Positions 1 through 12,059 of a DNA stretch of 64,000 nt are shown here, piece by piece. Location of the stretch: NCBI GenBank assembly GCA_015698045.1, contig BLAL01000286.1, forward strand, positions 372,001 through 436,000, written 5' to 3'. Numbering within the stretch: position 1 is the first letter of the stretch; each line of letters starts with the position of its first letter. Source of the DNA: Rhizophagus clarus. Taxonomy: Eukaryota > Glomeromycota > Glomeromycetes > Glomerales > Glomeraceae. Under the pieces are notes generated by a model. The model did no database searches. It was given only the letters and a program-made list of their open reading frames with translations, and was not told where the DNA came from. Made by a program: the position numbers and the translations under genes.

Positions 1-152
1 AACAAATACATAGGAACTTGATATTCATACAAATATATCAACTTACACAATCTCATCACCTTAATCTTTTTCCAAAACTTACGAGAAGATTAAAAAAGGT
101 CGATTAGAAAAGGACCAGATGATAAAGATGGATCAAAGTTACCATTCTAGTA

Positions 153-362
153 TTGATTTCAGTCTTTAATGCACGACGACCTACTGCAATATCCAGAATA
201 TACGAGGATGTGGATCACAATGACGAAGATTTGGGAACTGTTATGCGAGATAGATTAATCGTTTGCTGTCAAGAACTCCAAGGTTCAATCTGGTTCGGTC
301 CTATGGCATTGTATCATTTGGTAGTTGTGACTATAAGACTCTATGTATTACCTCATTCTTGA
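153..362 (+). CDS. Short unrecognised ORF, possibly one exon of a decayed gene
   Basis: A 69-codon open frame whose amino-acid usage looks more protein-like than the surrounding AT-rich noise, with segments such as YEDVDHNDEDLG and GSIWFGPMALYHLV. Its stop lies just before a possible GTAAAA donor near 369, and a CTTCAG acceptor follows near 432, so it could be an exon read past its donor. No family is recognised. Downstream sequence to about 620 contains further short open pieces but no convincing continuation. It may be a real exon, a gene fragment or chance. Confidence 0.22.
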   Translation: MISVFNARRPTAISRIYEDVDHNDEDLGTVMRDRLIVCCQELQGSIWFGPMALYHLVVVTIRLYVLPHS

Positions 363-788
363 GCCAGGTAAAATGGATGATGAAAATCTTGAAATAAAAA
401 AAATTTAATAATTTATTTTTTAACTTCTTCAGGGTCAAGGCTCTTTTCTTGATGATTTCAGATTATGTTTTGAACTCTGATTCAAGCAAATATTTATCAA
501 ATATATTTAAATTTACAAATTATTTTTAGTAGGTTTTATCACCAGATCCATATAGGATCAACCGCGATGATATCATTTTCTGTTATGTAAGAATCTTCCG
601 TGGTAAGTTTATGTTATACTGTACATAATTTATTAATCGATCTTTTTTATTAAAAAAGTTTATATTTTGTTAATCAATTAACTACATTTATAAACTAATA
701 ACATGGTACGATAGGTTATTTCTTTAACAAGGGTTTTCGAATGTTGGATAGTTATTTCTTTGATGAGATTTCACTCATTTCAGTAGTA

Positions 789-819
<31 letters not shown>

Positions 820-1069
820 TATTTTGATAGATTTTTTTATTAAATAATAATTATTCATAAAATGAATAATAATTAATCAGAATAATACGTTGATTTTTTT
901 TAGATCTACAGTAATTGAAACGTAGATGTAGGTGGCGTTAACAGATCCATCATCACTTTTATTTACCATAATCAACCTTAAAAGGAGAAAATTATAAGTT
1001 ATCCGCATTCTCCAAACTCAAACAACTGAACAGTTTGAAAAACCATTCTGAAAACTTAAACATTATTTA

Positions 1070-1602
1070 ATGGAGCAAGTTAATTATCATAAAAATGATG
1101 GAAAAAAAATTATAGCTATTGCTTTCTCAAATAAGAGGAATTTGAACACATCATCATTGTTGAGAGTAGTTGTTGAAAATTCTGGTAGAAAGATTTTAGA
1201 AATCGTTAAACATTATTCAGTTGAGTCTTCCGATTATCCAACCGAAAATAAAAATTTAATTATGATAATATCAAGCTAATTATGGATGTTGACTCTAAAA
1301 ATATGAGTGAATTGTTAATTGTATACAATTAGAGAAAATTTATTATCGATGATGCTGGTAACGATAAAATTGATATCGATTACGATATTGATTAAGAGAT
1401 ACCAAATTACGTTATGAATATCAAGAAATACTTCATTTACTTTTACAACAAAGTCAAAGCGTCACCTAAGGGAGATAAATCATTAAGAGTTATGAGCGGA
1501 GAATCATTTCGGAGGTTTCCAATTAAATTTACTTGTTATGATGGGTTGATGATTAGAAAAGTTGGTGATAAAGTACAAAATGAAGATGTGAGATTTAACT
1601 AG
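1070..1602 (+). pseudogene. Decayed unrecognised coding sequence
   Basis: Two open stretches (from 1070 and from 1414) with protein-like composition are separated by a region that still reads as coding in pieces. Visible segments include KKIIAIAFSNKRNLN and SGESFRRFPIKFTCYDG. The sequence looks like a gene remnant with several breaks. No domain is recognised and no function is proposed. Flanks are AT-rich with a T18A13 palindromic tract upstream at 789-819. Confidence 0.35.
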
Positions 1603-2459
1603 TTCATAAATCTAGATCATAAAATTTTATTTTATTTTCTAATATTACATTATTTTATTAATATAAAACTTTTATTATACAAACTTATTCTTTTTATTTG
1701 TAAATTTTTACATAAATAACCATACAAAATCAATTTGTTTTGTACACCATTATAAAAAATAATTACCGTTAAAAGGATCGAATGAATTAATGATATAAAC
1801 AAATAAGTAACTTATATCTTCTATGAATAAGAAAACAGAAGATAAATAAAAAGAAACAAATTCTTTTCTATTTGTCATTAGAGTTTAATCCTTGACTATT
1901 ATGACGTAATGCCGTACACATACATAAGTGGAGTTGGATAGCTTTTTACTGCAATTGTAATTAAAGTTGTAACTAGTCTTGATGGCAGCCTAACACATAT
2001 TTGATGTTCAATTAACTTTCTTGATGTACATATACAGTATTTGTTCGCGCTCGGCTTGGTGTTGATACCATTTACAATTTACGCAATGAATGTACATAAA
2101 TTGAACGCTTGACCTTGTATACTCTTCTCATAATTACTCAACAATAACCATGAATATTATCATCAATCTTCACCCGCGTTTCGTGATTTTAATAAAATCC
2201 AAGCATTTGAAATTGATTTTCTCGCGATTGAAGTATGCCAAATTATCATTGAGATCTATTATTGTGTCAAATTTGTTTGCACTGAACCACATCATTATCT
2301 GATTCAATTCAATTACGCAGTAAACCAATAGGTTGAATTATACTAACATATTCCGTTAATTCACACGCCAACAGCGGATTTAATTGTAATTTTCCAATAA
2401 GACAACCAGAGTTATATTGCATGATCTTTCTTCAATTCATGATAAAAAAGAAAAAATCC

Positions 2460-4935
2460 ATCAAATTATATATCAGTGGTTAAAGCCTCTCGTCTTTCAC
2501 ATTAGCCATCATCAAGTCTGTAATCCCGAACTCAACTTCTTCAACACGTTCCTCCATATCACGTGACCAAGAAATAAGATGGAATCCATGAATAATTGAA
2601 ATCATTAATGGGAACATGCAATCTAGCATAACATGTCTTTGCCATGTAGATTTTTTTCCTTAGTTCTCAAATACCAATCATTTACTTTTAAGGCTTTTAA
2701 ATATTGCATGATTTCAGGAATCATTTGGATGATTCATTCATTCCATGAAGCAAAGGAAGATACACGCGGATAATCTTCATAATAGGCTTTTACCGATAAA
2801 CTATCAACTCTTCCTGCAAGAAAATTTCGGTAAAGTCAGGTTACTTTCTGGTTAATGTGGCGATATGAAATGCAGTTGTTGCTATACAAAGTCGTATTGG
2901 AATAATAGCGGTTTTATAAATCCTTTTTACCTATTTAAATTAGTAAAAAAAAATTATATAATATTATTAAGTCAAATCTATTAGTTTTAAAGATATATAA
3001 TTTTAAAATAATTACTCGGTAAATAGGGACCTTTCAAATACCTGGCTGTATTTCTTTGTAATTTAAACATTACTTTAAATTTGAAGAAGATTTGCTACAT
3101 CATCATAACGATCCATCATCATTAAATGTTGACGATTGATTAGTCTAAAGTATTGAATTGATTTTGTGCCAAATGTTAAGAGATGAGCACCAGTCACAGC
3201 ACTTCTTGATTTAGATCCTGAACACATACTAGTGAATTAAATTTGTTCAAAGATTAAACGTCGTTTTTAAAGACTGTATTTGTTGCTGTAGTTGAAATTT
3301 CAACAATGGCATTATCTGATCCAAATGATTTGACTATGTAATTAAAGTTGTGAAGTAATGCCTATAATAAATTTAAAACGGGATGTAGAAATTAGAGTAC
3401 TACTGGCGGAAGAATTTTAAAAAGCTCATAACAATACTTACTTATAAATACACAACTGTGCCCAAATCATAAAATAGTTTTACATTCAACATTTTCACTA
3501 TTTAAACGTACTCTTACTACTGATCGTCCAATTAAATAAATAGCAAGCATCGTAATAGGTTTTGTGATGATTTAGAAATAGAGCTCTATTTTGATGATAA
3601 TAGATTATTTAAACGTAATCAATAACATAAATACTAAAAAAGATCGTCACGTGACATACTGACCAATCCAATTTTCTCGAAAGAGCCGTACAATAAATAA
3701 CGCAAAGATAAATACACTTTAGCGTGGATTCTGATCTAAAGGCTTCGCGTCTGGACAACGTGTAACAATTTCTAAAAAAGTCCCCACCATATAGTAAAAT
3801 GTTTCCTACACTCTCGTAATGAAATTCATATTGCAAATTCATTAAAATTAGGTACGGTGTTAACATAATATTTTTTAATATACCTTCAGTGTATTGCTAC
3901 ATTCGAAGCATAGCTCCATTAAACGTATTTGATGAATATCCCTTTTGCCCTTTTAGGATAGAAAATGTATGCTGTTAAATGTTTATATAAATTCAAAAAC
4001 ATTGATTGATAAAATTAAGATGACCATAATAATTTTATTATTTGTACATATCTGATATATTAGTGTATGACTTACTTATTATGCCCGATCATCTCCTGTA
4101 ATCGTTTTACCCCCATTAGCACCGTAGGTCAGCTAATTTCATTATTTTGGCCTCCTCTCGTTCACCAAGCATCTTTGTGAGTTGATTTTTGTGTCTCCAT
4201 GTGAAATTCTTGTTACGAAAAAATACTAATTATCGATCTAATTTCTTTTAAAAATTCATTTATTTCAGTTGCTTGTTCTGACGGTTGAACCTGCGATTCT
4301 ATCTTCAATTATTTTGTTGCTTCGTAAATTATATATAATTTAATCCACTTTATGCACAAAAAATTGTTTTTTAATTAAAAAACTTGCTAGTGAATCATCA
4401 AATTATTTGCGGCCGTGAGCTTCCACCATGCGCCACAGAGTCCTTCTGATGATCCAAGAACAATCACTACGTCGCCATCATAAAAAACTAACTCTCATTC
4501 AACAAAATCATTCATAATAAGCTTGCCAAGTTTGGGTTGTAGTCACATTCGATATGTTTAAGACAATTTCAGTAGGTTTATAGCGTCCTACCATGTATTA
4601 TTGATCCATAATTTAATGGTATTGTTCGCAACCGTTCTTTATCAGTCAAAAGAGCTCTAGAATGGGCAAATCACGAACTTAATTTTGCTTTGAATCTCTT
4701 CAATAGACGACAAATCCTAATCGTTAAGAATTTTGTCCTAGAGGTTTGGAAATATTTGTGGATTGACACAAGATTCCATTCTTGTTGTGATGAGTTCTTC
4801 TATCAATAATATCTTCGTAAGACATTATATACAAAAGCTTCCAGAGATGCAACCTTCATCTCAGCGACAGTGCCCTTATCACCAGCAGATGCATCATCAA
4901 TTTCATCTGGATAAGTTTTCATTTCTATATCTCAT
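2460..4935 (-). pseudogene. Large decayed multi-exon gene (unrecognised)
   Basis: On the minus strand a series of coding-like blocks is scattered over about 2.5 kb: near 4860-4935 (KTYPDEIDDASAGDKGTVAE), 4400-4640 (FYDGDVVIVLGSSEGLCGAW), 4090-4200 (EREEAKIMKLADL), 3609-3866, 3100-3240 (AVTGAHLLTFGTKSIQYF) and 2500-2830 (AGRVDSLSVKAYYEDYPRV). Blocks are tens of codons long, well above background for this composition, but are interrupted by stops and have no continuous exon model. They could be exons of one decayed gene or of adjacent genes. The family was not recognised. The shared orientation favours one gene. Confidence 0.4.
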
Positions 4936-6725
4936 TTGCATGACGGACTTGATCATTAACATTGACATATAGAACGAACACGAGACAATACTTGAATTTT
5001 GTTGCCCCCCTAGATCTAGGAATCGATTATACGAATTCTTTGTGTATTATCAGTATATGAATGAGCACAAGAGCTCGCTAACCTTTGCCCTTAAAATATT
5101 CAACAGATAGATCAAACAATTAATATGGGGCCATCCAATCCTTTTATCTCATACTAATCCATCTTCCTTTGTATCTTTCACTAAATTCTTCGACGCAAAC
5201 ACAAAAATGTTCATAATATAAGCTTTGAATTTGGAAAATTTTGAATTTTGACTTATTTATAAAATAATCATACCTTTGAAAGATTCTAAAGGCTGATTTC
5301 ATTTAGAGTAGAAACTTCAAGTTGTTTAGTTTTCTCATTTTGCTTGGTCCTAGATCTTATCCGACTACAACATGAATAATCGCCAGTAGAAAAAAAACAC
5401 AGGTTTTGCTAATTTCATTTGAGATATTTCTTTTGATCTTGGAGTCGTTGGGCTGCTCTATCAAGTTATTTCTAATTTTGAGAATAATTCTTATTTTCAA
5501 ATAACTTTTTTCGTCGTCATCATCGTCCACGTTCTATTTTTTGATCGTCTATTTGATTACTAGAAGGTTTATACAATACTATTACTTCGTTTTCTTGGAA
5601 GAGGAAAGTGGGTTTGATTTTCTTTGATACAGAATCAGTAGATGAGGGTTTTTAGTTATTGTTTTGATGTTGCCAATCATTTGGAAAAAAAAAAATTTTT
5701 TTTGATACAATAATTTTAAAAACTTTTGTTTTAAAACTTTTGAGGTAATAAATATCCTGGGTTCTTCGAGATCATGATTCAACATTAATTCTATCGGATA
5801 AATCATCCTTATTTTTATTGTACCAGAGTGCTTGCATCGCTCTTGCTTGTTTAATATTTCAACTTTGTTGTTCTTTCGAATAAGCTTTGGTACAGAAGTA
5901 GCGACTTAACTTTGAAGGCATCGTGAACATCAAGTTTGTCGTCTGGATTCTGGAAATTATTGTCAGAATTAAAAATTCTTTATAATGGTAATTCACGTTT
6001 ATTTAAGAAACTTCACGTAATGTACAGCATTTTCTTAAATACTTAAAGAATGTTAAAATGCATCTTGGGTTTTTCTGGAAATAAAATAGATCTTGATCAA
6101 GCTACCTTATTTCAGTATTAGTATTGTACATCGTCATGTGATTGACTAAACACTTAATTTCATTGGATGATCAACAGTTCTGCTTGTTAACTAGTTTAGC
6201 AATACGGGTAAAAAAAATTTATTTGAAAATTTCGCTTTAAATTCCATTTAACACGCGTCACTTATTAATAAAGTATGAACAAGTACTAAAATTACAGAAT
6301 CTGCTACTAAAAATAATAATAAATATGAGCATGAAGGAATTTTACATTGGGATCCTCCCAATTTATATTATAATATCGTAAAAATTATTCATCATCATTT
6401 AACAAATATATATATATATAAAAAAGATTTAATCGTTTCAATTTAAATGTTCACTATAAAAAAGTTTAGATTCATTGCACCGTTTAGATTTTCCGTAATT
6501 TTTAGTTTTTTATCGCTAAATTCAACCTAAAAGATGCGGTTGAGATAATCGCAATAGCTATGGGTTATAAATTTAATTTAGACTATAAGGTATTCAAAGG
6601 CTGAATATAATGGGTATATCCGTATATGCATTTTTTTTTAGTTTCTAATATATACAATTCAGAGTGACCTTTAACGAGCAATACAATATATCGATACTTT
6701 ATTATTTACGAAATAAATTTATATT
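4936..6725. other. AT-rich stretch without a supported gene
   Basis: No coding sequence can be supported. The stretch holds scattered homopolymers, a short TA dinucleotide run around 6405-6420, and short open frames that look like chance. It ends at the stop codon of the BTB-TLDc gene, so its right end is that gene's 3' flank. Confidence 0.5.
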
Positions 6726-8262
6726 TTATCTCTTTGTGACTTGAAATACTTCATAATCTTCTATTAGTAATTGATTTTCTGTATCTCTTATGTTTTTTTC
6801 ATAATAGTAAGTTCTACACTTAATATTATTATAATTTGAATCTTCGTTGTCGCTACATACTATGAGATCGCTCCCGAAAAACGGGCCATGATCGCGATAA
6901 TAAAATAATGCACACTTTGAATTCTTTACATTGCTAATAATTGCATCCTTAACATTACGATTGTTTTTAAAAGAAAAAATAAAACTATCTTTAGTCTCCC
7001 CAAACGAACCATACGAACCAGTACCAGCATTCTTCCATATTATCGGATTATATCCACCAATAATTTCTTCGCTATATTTTACTTTGATAAATGTAACAGT
7101 ACAAGATAAATCATCACATAATTCATGAAATTTTTTTGGTGTAAATCCATCTCGACTTCCTCGTAAAATTAATTTAAATTTGTATGGCAAATATAATTCT
7201 CTTAAATGTTCAAATTTCATATTAATTACAATTTTATCGATCCATTTTGAGATCGTTGAAATTAAATTTAAATTGTTAATAATTTTTGAATTAATATTAA
7301 TACCATCAACTTTAATATTTCTAGGAGGAGAAATATATTTATTGGGTTCTTTATCAAGGTCCAAATGAGATGCCAGTAAATTATCATAGAAATTTTGGTT
7401 CAGGAGTTTTTTATAAGGGGTAACTTTCTGTATTATTTCTTCGTATGATAAACTAAAAAAACGAATCGACGGTATAAATGGGTTTAAAATATTTTTCATT
7501 GTCCTAAATTCATCATCCGACCAATTATCAGGATGAAGAAGTGATGTGGGATTTTGTGCGAGACCCCATTTTAACACATGCTCCCAAATTTCTATTTCTT
7601 TCATTTGTAAATCATCCTTTTTGAGAAGTTGAATCAACAATTTTTCAGGAAGTGAAGTGAAATCAAGTGATTTAAATACTTTTTCAGGAGATTCTTCCAT
7701 AAAATCCGTACAAAATTGTTGAAGTTTGAACAAATGATTCGATTTGAAGCTTATACGATGAATAAATTCGAAGTTTTTAGCGATCCAATCAGATTTATTT
7801 TCAATTAAATATTTTTGCAAATGATCTACAATTTCTTGGAGAAAAAATTCATCTGCAGCCAATAAAATTTCAATGATTTTCAAATTATCTTGTCCGTTTA
7901 ATGAAAAAATACCACCGTAGATATACCTAAACAGAAATTTTAAATTTTCGAATTTGAATATAATTATAAAGGTTATGGTATTACATAATAATGTATTTTA
8001 TATAAACTTACCTTAAAATTATTTGAAAGATTTCAGGTGTTATGTTTGGTAATTTAACGTGAGATAAACCATCATCTTTATTTTCATTAGAGGCCAAGAT
8101 TTCTCTTAAGTACGGAGAACGATAACATAAAATATTCGTATGAGCAAAGAAGATTTTTGCATTAGGAGCCTCTCCAACTTCAATTTTAATATCGTGACAA
8201 ATACTCCCTTCGAGTAATTCGATTAAATTTTGACTTAATTTGGTAAAGAAATTTTCGGACAT
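6726..8262 (-). CDS. BTB/BACK/TLDc domain protein
   Basis: Two-exon gene: exon 1 is 8262-8012 and exon 2 is 7926-6726, with an 85-bp GTAAGT...TTTAG intron; the join closes in frame as 483 aa. The N-terminal BTB/POZ domain (about residues 15-115) shows HDIKIEVGE, FFAHTNILCYRSPYLREIL and YIYGG. A BACK region (about 120-230) follows, with VLKWGLAQNP. The C-terminal half (about 295-482) is a TLDc domain: FKLILRGSRDGFTPKKFHEL, then GGYNPIIWK, FIFSFKN, ALFYYRDHGPFFGSDLIVCS and VFQVTK. BTB domains dimerise and often bind Cullin-3, and TLDc domains are linked to oxidation resistance and V-ATPase regulation; the role here is inferred. This arrangement forms a large paralogous family in Rhizophagus-type genomes. 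It stands alone and appears intact. The start is the first ATG upstream of the BTB core. Confidence 0.9.
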
Positions 8263-8377
8263 TTTTTATTTTTAAATATAAAAAAAAAATTTTGAAATGA
8301 GGAATGAAAATAAGTAAAGAAACAAAAACCATCGAAACAAATTTAATCACTTATTTAAAGTGTCTTTGAAATTGACC

Positions 8378-8440
8378 TGCGGAGCATGCGGAACGCATGT
8401 GATTTTTTTTTTCGCTAGTCACATGCGGATTCCGCAGATG
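8378..8440. repeat. Imperfect hairpin upstream of the BTB-TLDc gene
   Basis: CTGCGGAGCATGCGGAACGC... and ...TCACATGCGGATTCCGCAG form an interrupted inverted repeat around a T-rich loop. It is much more GC-rich than its surroundings. It may be one end of a mobile element or a regulatory palindrome for the divergent gene. Confidence 0.5.
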
Positions 8441-8605
8441 AAAATCTCCGCAAGTTTCCACGATATCACGATATCAGATATCTGAAGTTACGCAAGTTAG
8501 ATTATCAATATACATGCGGGTATCTGTATATTAATTTAGTTTTTTACCACGTTTTTATTATTAATTTTTTTCTTTGTTAATTTTCTTTCTTTGTTTTAGT
8601 TCTTA

Positions 8606-8925
8606 ATGGACGAATATCTAACTTCTGCAAGCAGTTCATCCTCATACAAGAAGCGGAAAGTTTACAGAATAAGAATAGTTCTGTTAAAAAAGCACGCAAA
8701 GAAAATCAGCTTCCACGGGTTGATCGACGTATTGACTCCAATAATGAGCCAGAAATATATTGTGTTTGGTGCAGATTATAATATGCGCGTTGTCGTTGGT
8801 ACAAAAAAAAAAAAAGATTAAAAAAGATTCTAAAGAAATCAAAAAGCAGCAATTGGATATATTGCTTGAAACAGAACTTATGAGTAGATTTACAAATATT
8901 ATGTAATAAACTAGATGATATTATG
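8606..8925 (+). pseudogene. Short serine/lysine-rich coding remnant
   Basis: An ATG-initiated frame (from 8606) starts with MDEYLTSASSSSSYKKRK and then loses coding character; another frame continues with ENQLPRVDRRIDSNNEPEIY before running into an A-rich stretch. The appearance is of a short gene or transposon N-terminal region with at least one frame disruption. A Ser-rich and basic start is common among class II transposases, but no zinc finger or catalytic motif is visible. Function unknown. Confidence 0.25.
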
Positions 8926-9157
8926 CAAATGTCGCAAGTAAATTAAAAATTAGCGTAACCTTTTAATTAAATTTGGATGCGCAACACGCAACTAAATTAT
9001 TGATCCGCATCTAAGCCACTTTTTTTAGATGGACCCGTAACTAAAAAAAAAAAAAAATTCGACTGCTTATCTATTAGATCTATTAGATACACCAAACACC
9101 AATACGTACGCATACAAGATCAAGCAAAACGATTAATCTTCCTCAAAATTTCTATCA

Positions 9158-9400
9158 CGTGACTTGCGTGGCACGATAGGCTTCCTTTGAAAAGTAATTT
9201 AGCTTTGATTTTTGTGGAGTAATTGATGTTTTTTACATCAAATATGTTTGAAATTACTTTCTTTATTTTAATAAACGAATAAACATTATTTTAAAGTTAA
9301 ATGAAGTTATCCTTTAAATGCCTTATTGTAAATAATAAAATAATTTTATTTTATAATAACATCTTAGAAAATATCATTTTCTGCTCTTCGTTTTTCTAAA
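9158..9400 (+). repeat. Direct repeat, left copy (partner at 10528-10725)
   Basis: Starts at an ATCACGTGACTTG box and resembles 10528-10725 in the same orientation: both contain a TTTGAAAT block, a CTTTATTGTAAA/CCTTATTGTAAA block and a near-identical AATAAAATAATTTTAT. Divergence is substantial. The two copies bracket about 1.1 kb holding a word array, a T-rich block and a micro-exon-like array. They could be two copies of one dispersed repeat or the ends of one element. Confidence 0.5.
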
Positions 9401-9429
9401 TTTTTTTTTTTCTAAATAAAATAAATGTT

Positions 9430-9595
9430 ACACGCGACTAGACGGTATTCAACCTCGAATCAAAATCCGAATAATCCGAATAACGAAGAAAACCGAATAT
9501 AATAAATCCGAATGAAACGAACAAAACCGGATTTATTCTGAATAAAACGAATAAACCGGATATATCATATGATAAAATAAATCGGTTAAACGTTA
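9430..9595 (+). repeat. Degenerate CCGAAT/ACCGGAT word array
   Basis: About 160 bp dominated by variants of the words AATCCGAATAA, AACCGAATA and AAACCGGAT, with irregular spacing. It is not a clean tandem repeat; the same 6-9 bp word recurs in slightly changed form. Similar single-word patches occur near 37.95, 38.45, 61.1, 62.4 and 62.7 kb. Confidence 0.6.
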
Positions 9596-9939
9596 TTGAG
9601 TGTGGGTATAGATAAGATGCATGTTATAGGACTTTTTAATGGTGGATCATTTTGAGATCGATAAATTTTTCTTTCGTTAATGTTTTTTCGAATCAATTTT
9701 TTTATTTTTAAACTGAAATTTTTATTTAATACTTTTTATCAGTTATTTAAACCGAAAATTTCTTTTAATTATTTTATTTTGTTTTTTTCTTTCAATAAAA
9801 GAATTTTTATTTTTAAGCTGGCGGAAATTTTTTTTTCATTTATATTTTTTTTTTTATATTAAAAAAAATGGCTTTCTTTTTTAATGAAAAGTTTTAATTA
9901 CTACACGATTAGGTAAGATCGCATTATATGAAATCATGT

Positions 9940-10435
9940 TCTCATGAATTAGGTGTAAGTTGGACGCGGAGAGCAGGATTTAGGGAACGTAAGTGAAATT
10001 TTACTAACATTCCTTTGATATCTTGTAGTCGAGTGAGATTTAGGGAATGATATTAAACTTTATCAGCATTTTTTTCATTTATAGGTGCAGATTTTGGCCT
10101 TGGATTTGGTAAGTGGAGAGTTAGAGACGTTAATAGGACCATTATAAAAATCGGGATAAAAGGCTATGTTCAAGAGTAATATTACTTGGAAATTTTTGCT
10201 TTTATAGAGAACAGGGACGCGACCAATATGTCCTCCAGAATTATTAGATGGTAAATTTATGAAGTTAATTGAAAATTTTTAACATTAATGTTTATTTTAT
10301 AGGTAGTAAAATCACTCAAGTTGAATTTATTATTTTATTATATTGATTATTTTTGATATTTTAGATATTGACAATTTATCACTTTTTCTATTTTAATATT
10401 GAATTTTTTTTTTCTTTAAAATGTATAAATAAATA
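9940..10435 (+). other. Micro-exon-like array with terminal AATAAA
   Basis: Consecutive splice-signal modules on the plus strand: GGGAAC|GTAAGT (donor after 9988), TTACTAAC branch-like box at 10001-10008, CTTGTAG| at 10028, a second AGATTTAGGGAA core, TTTATAG|GTGCAG at 10084, TTGGATTTG|GTAAGT (core 10085-10108, 24 nt), TTTTATAG| at 10207, core 10208-10250 (43 nt) then GTAAAT, and TTTTATAG| at 10302 followed by a block ending near AATAAA at about 10430. Parts of the unit repeat (AGATTTAGGGAA twice, 60 bp apart). No recognisable protein results. It could be a short spliced non-coding transcript or a remnant gene with tiny exons. Confidence 0.45.
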
Positions 10436-10527
10436 ATAAACGTACGTGATTAGAAAAATTTCTTTAAATTTTTTATTGAACGTGCAAATCTATCGAACAA
10501 CCTAATGGCAACTTCATAGGATCATGT

Positions 10528-10725
10528 GACTAAATTACAAAGTATAGTAATATAGGTTAATTTTCAGCATTTTTTTACAACAACATATTTGGAATTATTA
10601 TCTTTGAAATATTATTTATTTATTTGTTTAAAAAATTAATCAAGTGTATCTTTATTGTAAAAGTAATAAAATAATTTTATCTTATATAACAACTTGAAGA
10701 AAATTATCAATTTCTTTTTTTTTTC
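10528..10725 (+). repeat. Direct repeat, right copy (partner at 9158-9400)
   Basis: Diverged direct copy of 9158-9400, starting at an ATCATGTGAC box and sharing the AATAAAATAATTTTAT core. It is followed by a pyrimidine-rich stretch and a TTCTTTTAG acceptor-like sequence. Confidence 0.5.
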
Positions 10726-11499
10726 CTGCTTTTCGCGGTTCTTTTAGGTTTTTTTCCAAAGATAGATGGTTCAGGCTAACGGATGTTTATTGCAAGTTTT
10801 GTTAACAAATCGATTTTTTTTTTCTTTTTTTTTTTTGTGAGAAAACAAAATTTGTTTATTCCCTCGTAGGTCAAGGAGCGCATTTTATTAGTATTTACAA
10901 CGTCATTTCTCAGAAAATCTGTATGTAGTCAAAATATTTTCTGTATTTTAAATAAGTTCGATTTCTAGGTTAAACAATAAATATATTGTATTAAAAACTT
11001 TTCGTGTTAAAACGAATTGCACGAGGGGTTAATTTTAATCAATTCATCAACCTGTGAAAAAAATAATTGGTCGTCTTTTATTTGTTGAAAGTGGTGTTTT
11101 ATCTCTCTTTTTAATTTTATTAAACGTTTCAGGATTTGTACAAGTAGCTTAGTTGAGCGAATTCGCTTTAAATGAAGTTTATCCACCTGAATATTTAATT
11201 TAACCATAGCAATAATTAATGGTACGCGCTGTAATTATTAGTCTCTCGCTTTTTCGATTCAATTTTCTATTAAAGCGCGTCCTTATGCTTAATAATATTT
11301 TACGTTTACATATCCTGTTTGATATTCGAATAGACTTATGTTGCCTGGAAATGCATTTTTTTGTGGAACGAATCACCCGGAGTCCGTATTTGAAAATTCT
11401 TTTTCTTTTTCAGATCTCTGATTCTTGATGCCATTATTTAAAAAAATTAAGGCACGAAAATTTAAATCTCTTTATGCGAACCGGCGGATGTGATACTCT

Positions 11500-11965
11500 T
11501 AATGAAAGGTATGGTTCAGATGCTACTGGTGTTAATTTATCTGAATTACTGGAGTCCAGTACATCATCACGAAGCTTTGAATTATTTCTTCTAGTTCTAA
11601 TGTAACTTTATAAAAGAATCTAGTAAAGCAGCCATTAATTCTGACCTTTCCTAACGCAGAATCCTCATTGCGTTCACAAAAAAGAATATACCGTCAGCAC
11701 CGTCAAGGTAAGGATAAAAAAATATATACATCTATGGCCATTGATAGAGTCAGTAATTATCTGTCAATGGCTGTTGCATATCCATTAGTTTGGTAGCGAC
11801 TTTGTGCAGAAACTTTTTCAACTCTAACACAAATAGCCCGTAAATATCTTGGAATTCCGGTTACATCCGTGTCAAGTGAGAGAAGCTGATTCTCTAATTT
11901 TGGCAAAAAAAAATTTATTTTTGAAGAGAAATATTCGTTTAATGGAAGTTTTGTAAAAGAGTAGA
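11500..11965 (+). mobile_element. hAT transposase relic (C-terminal dimerisation region)
   Basis: In plus-strand frames the sequence reads through the conserved C-terminal hAT signature: a run resembling WWR, then FSTLTQIARKYLGIPVTSVS and SER followed by FSNFGKKKFIFEEKY, matching the usual P.L..IARKYLGIPATSV.SER.FS pattern in which W, R and S.ER are most conserved. A preceding KDKKIYTSMAIDRVSNYLSM segment fits the region upstream of the dimerisation domain. Several stops and at least one frame change interrupt it, so it is inactive. The catalytic DDE part is not discernible upstream, so this is a truncated, old copy. AATAAA occurs near 12025. No terminal repeats were identified. Confidence 0.65.
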
Positions 11966-12059
11966 ACAAAGGTGAAGAATCTTAATTGTTAAACTGTTCT
12001 TTTTTTGTATTTTTGATTTGTAACAAATAAATGTATTGAAATATAAATGGATATTCTTA

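Noticed and set aside
6931-7368. Plus-strand ORFs inside the BTB-TLDc gene
   Set aside because: Antisense shadows of the well-supported minus-strand exon 2.
9158-10725. Direct repeats considered as ends of an LTR element
   Set aside because: The repeats are strongly diverged, the interior has no recognisable retroelement sequence, and no primer-binding or terminal dinucleotide pattern is evident.
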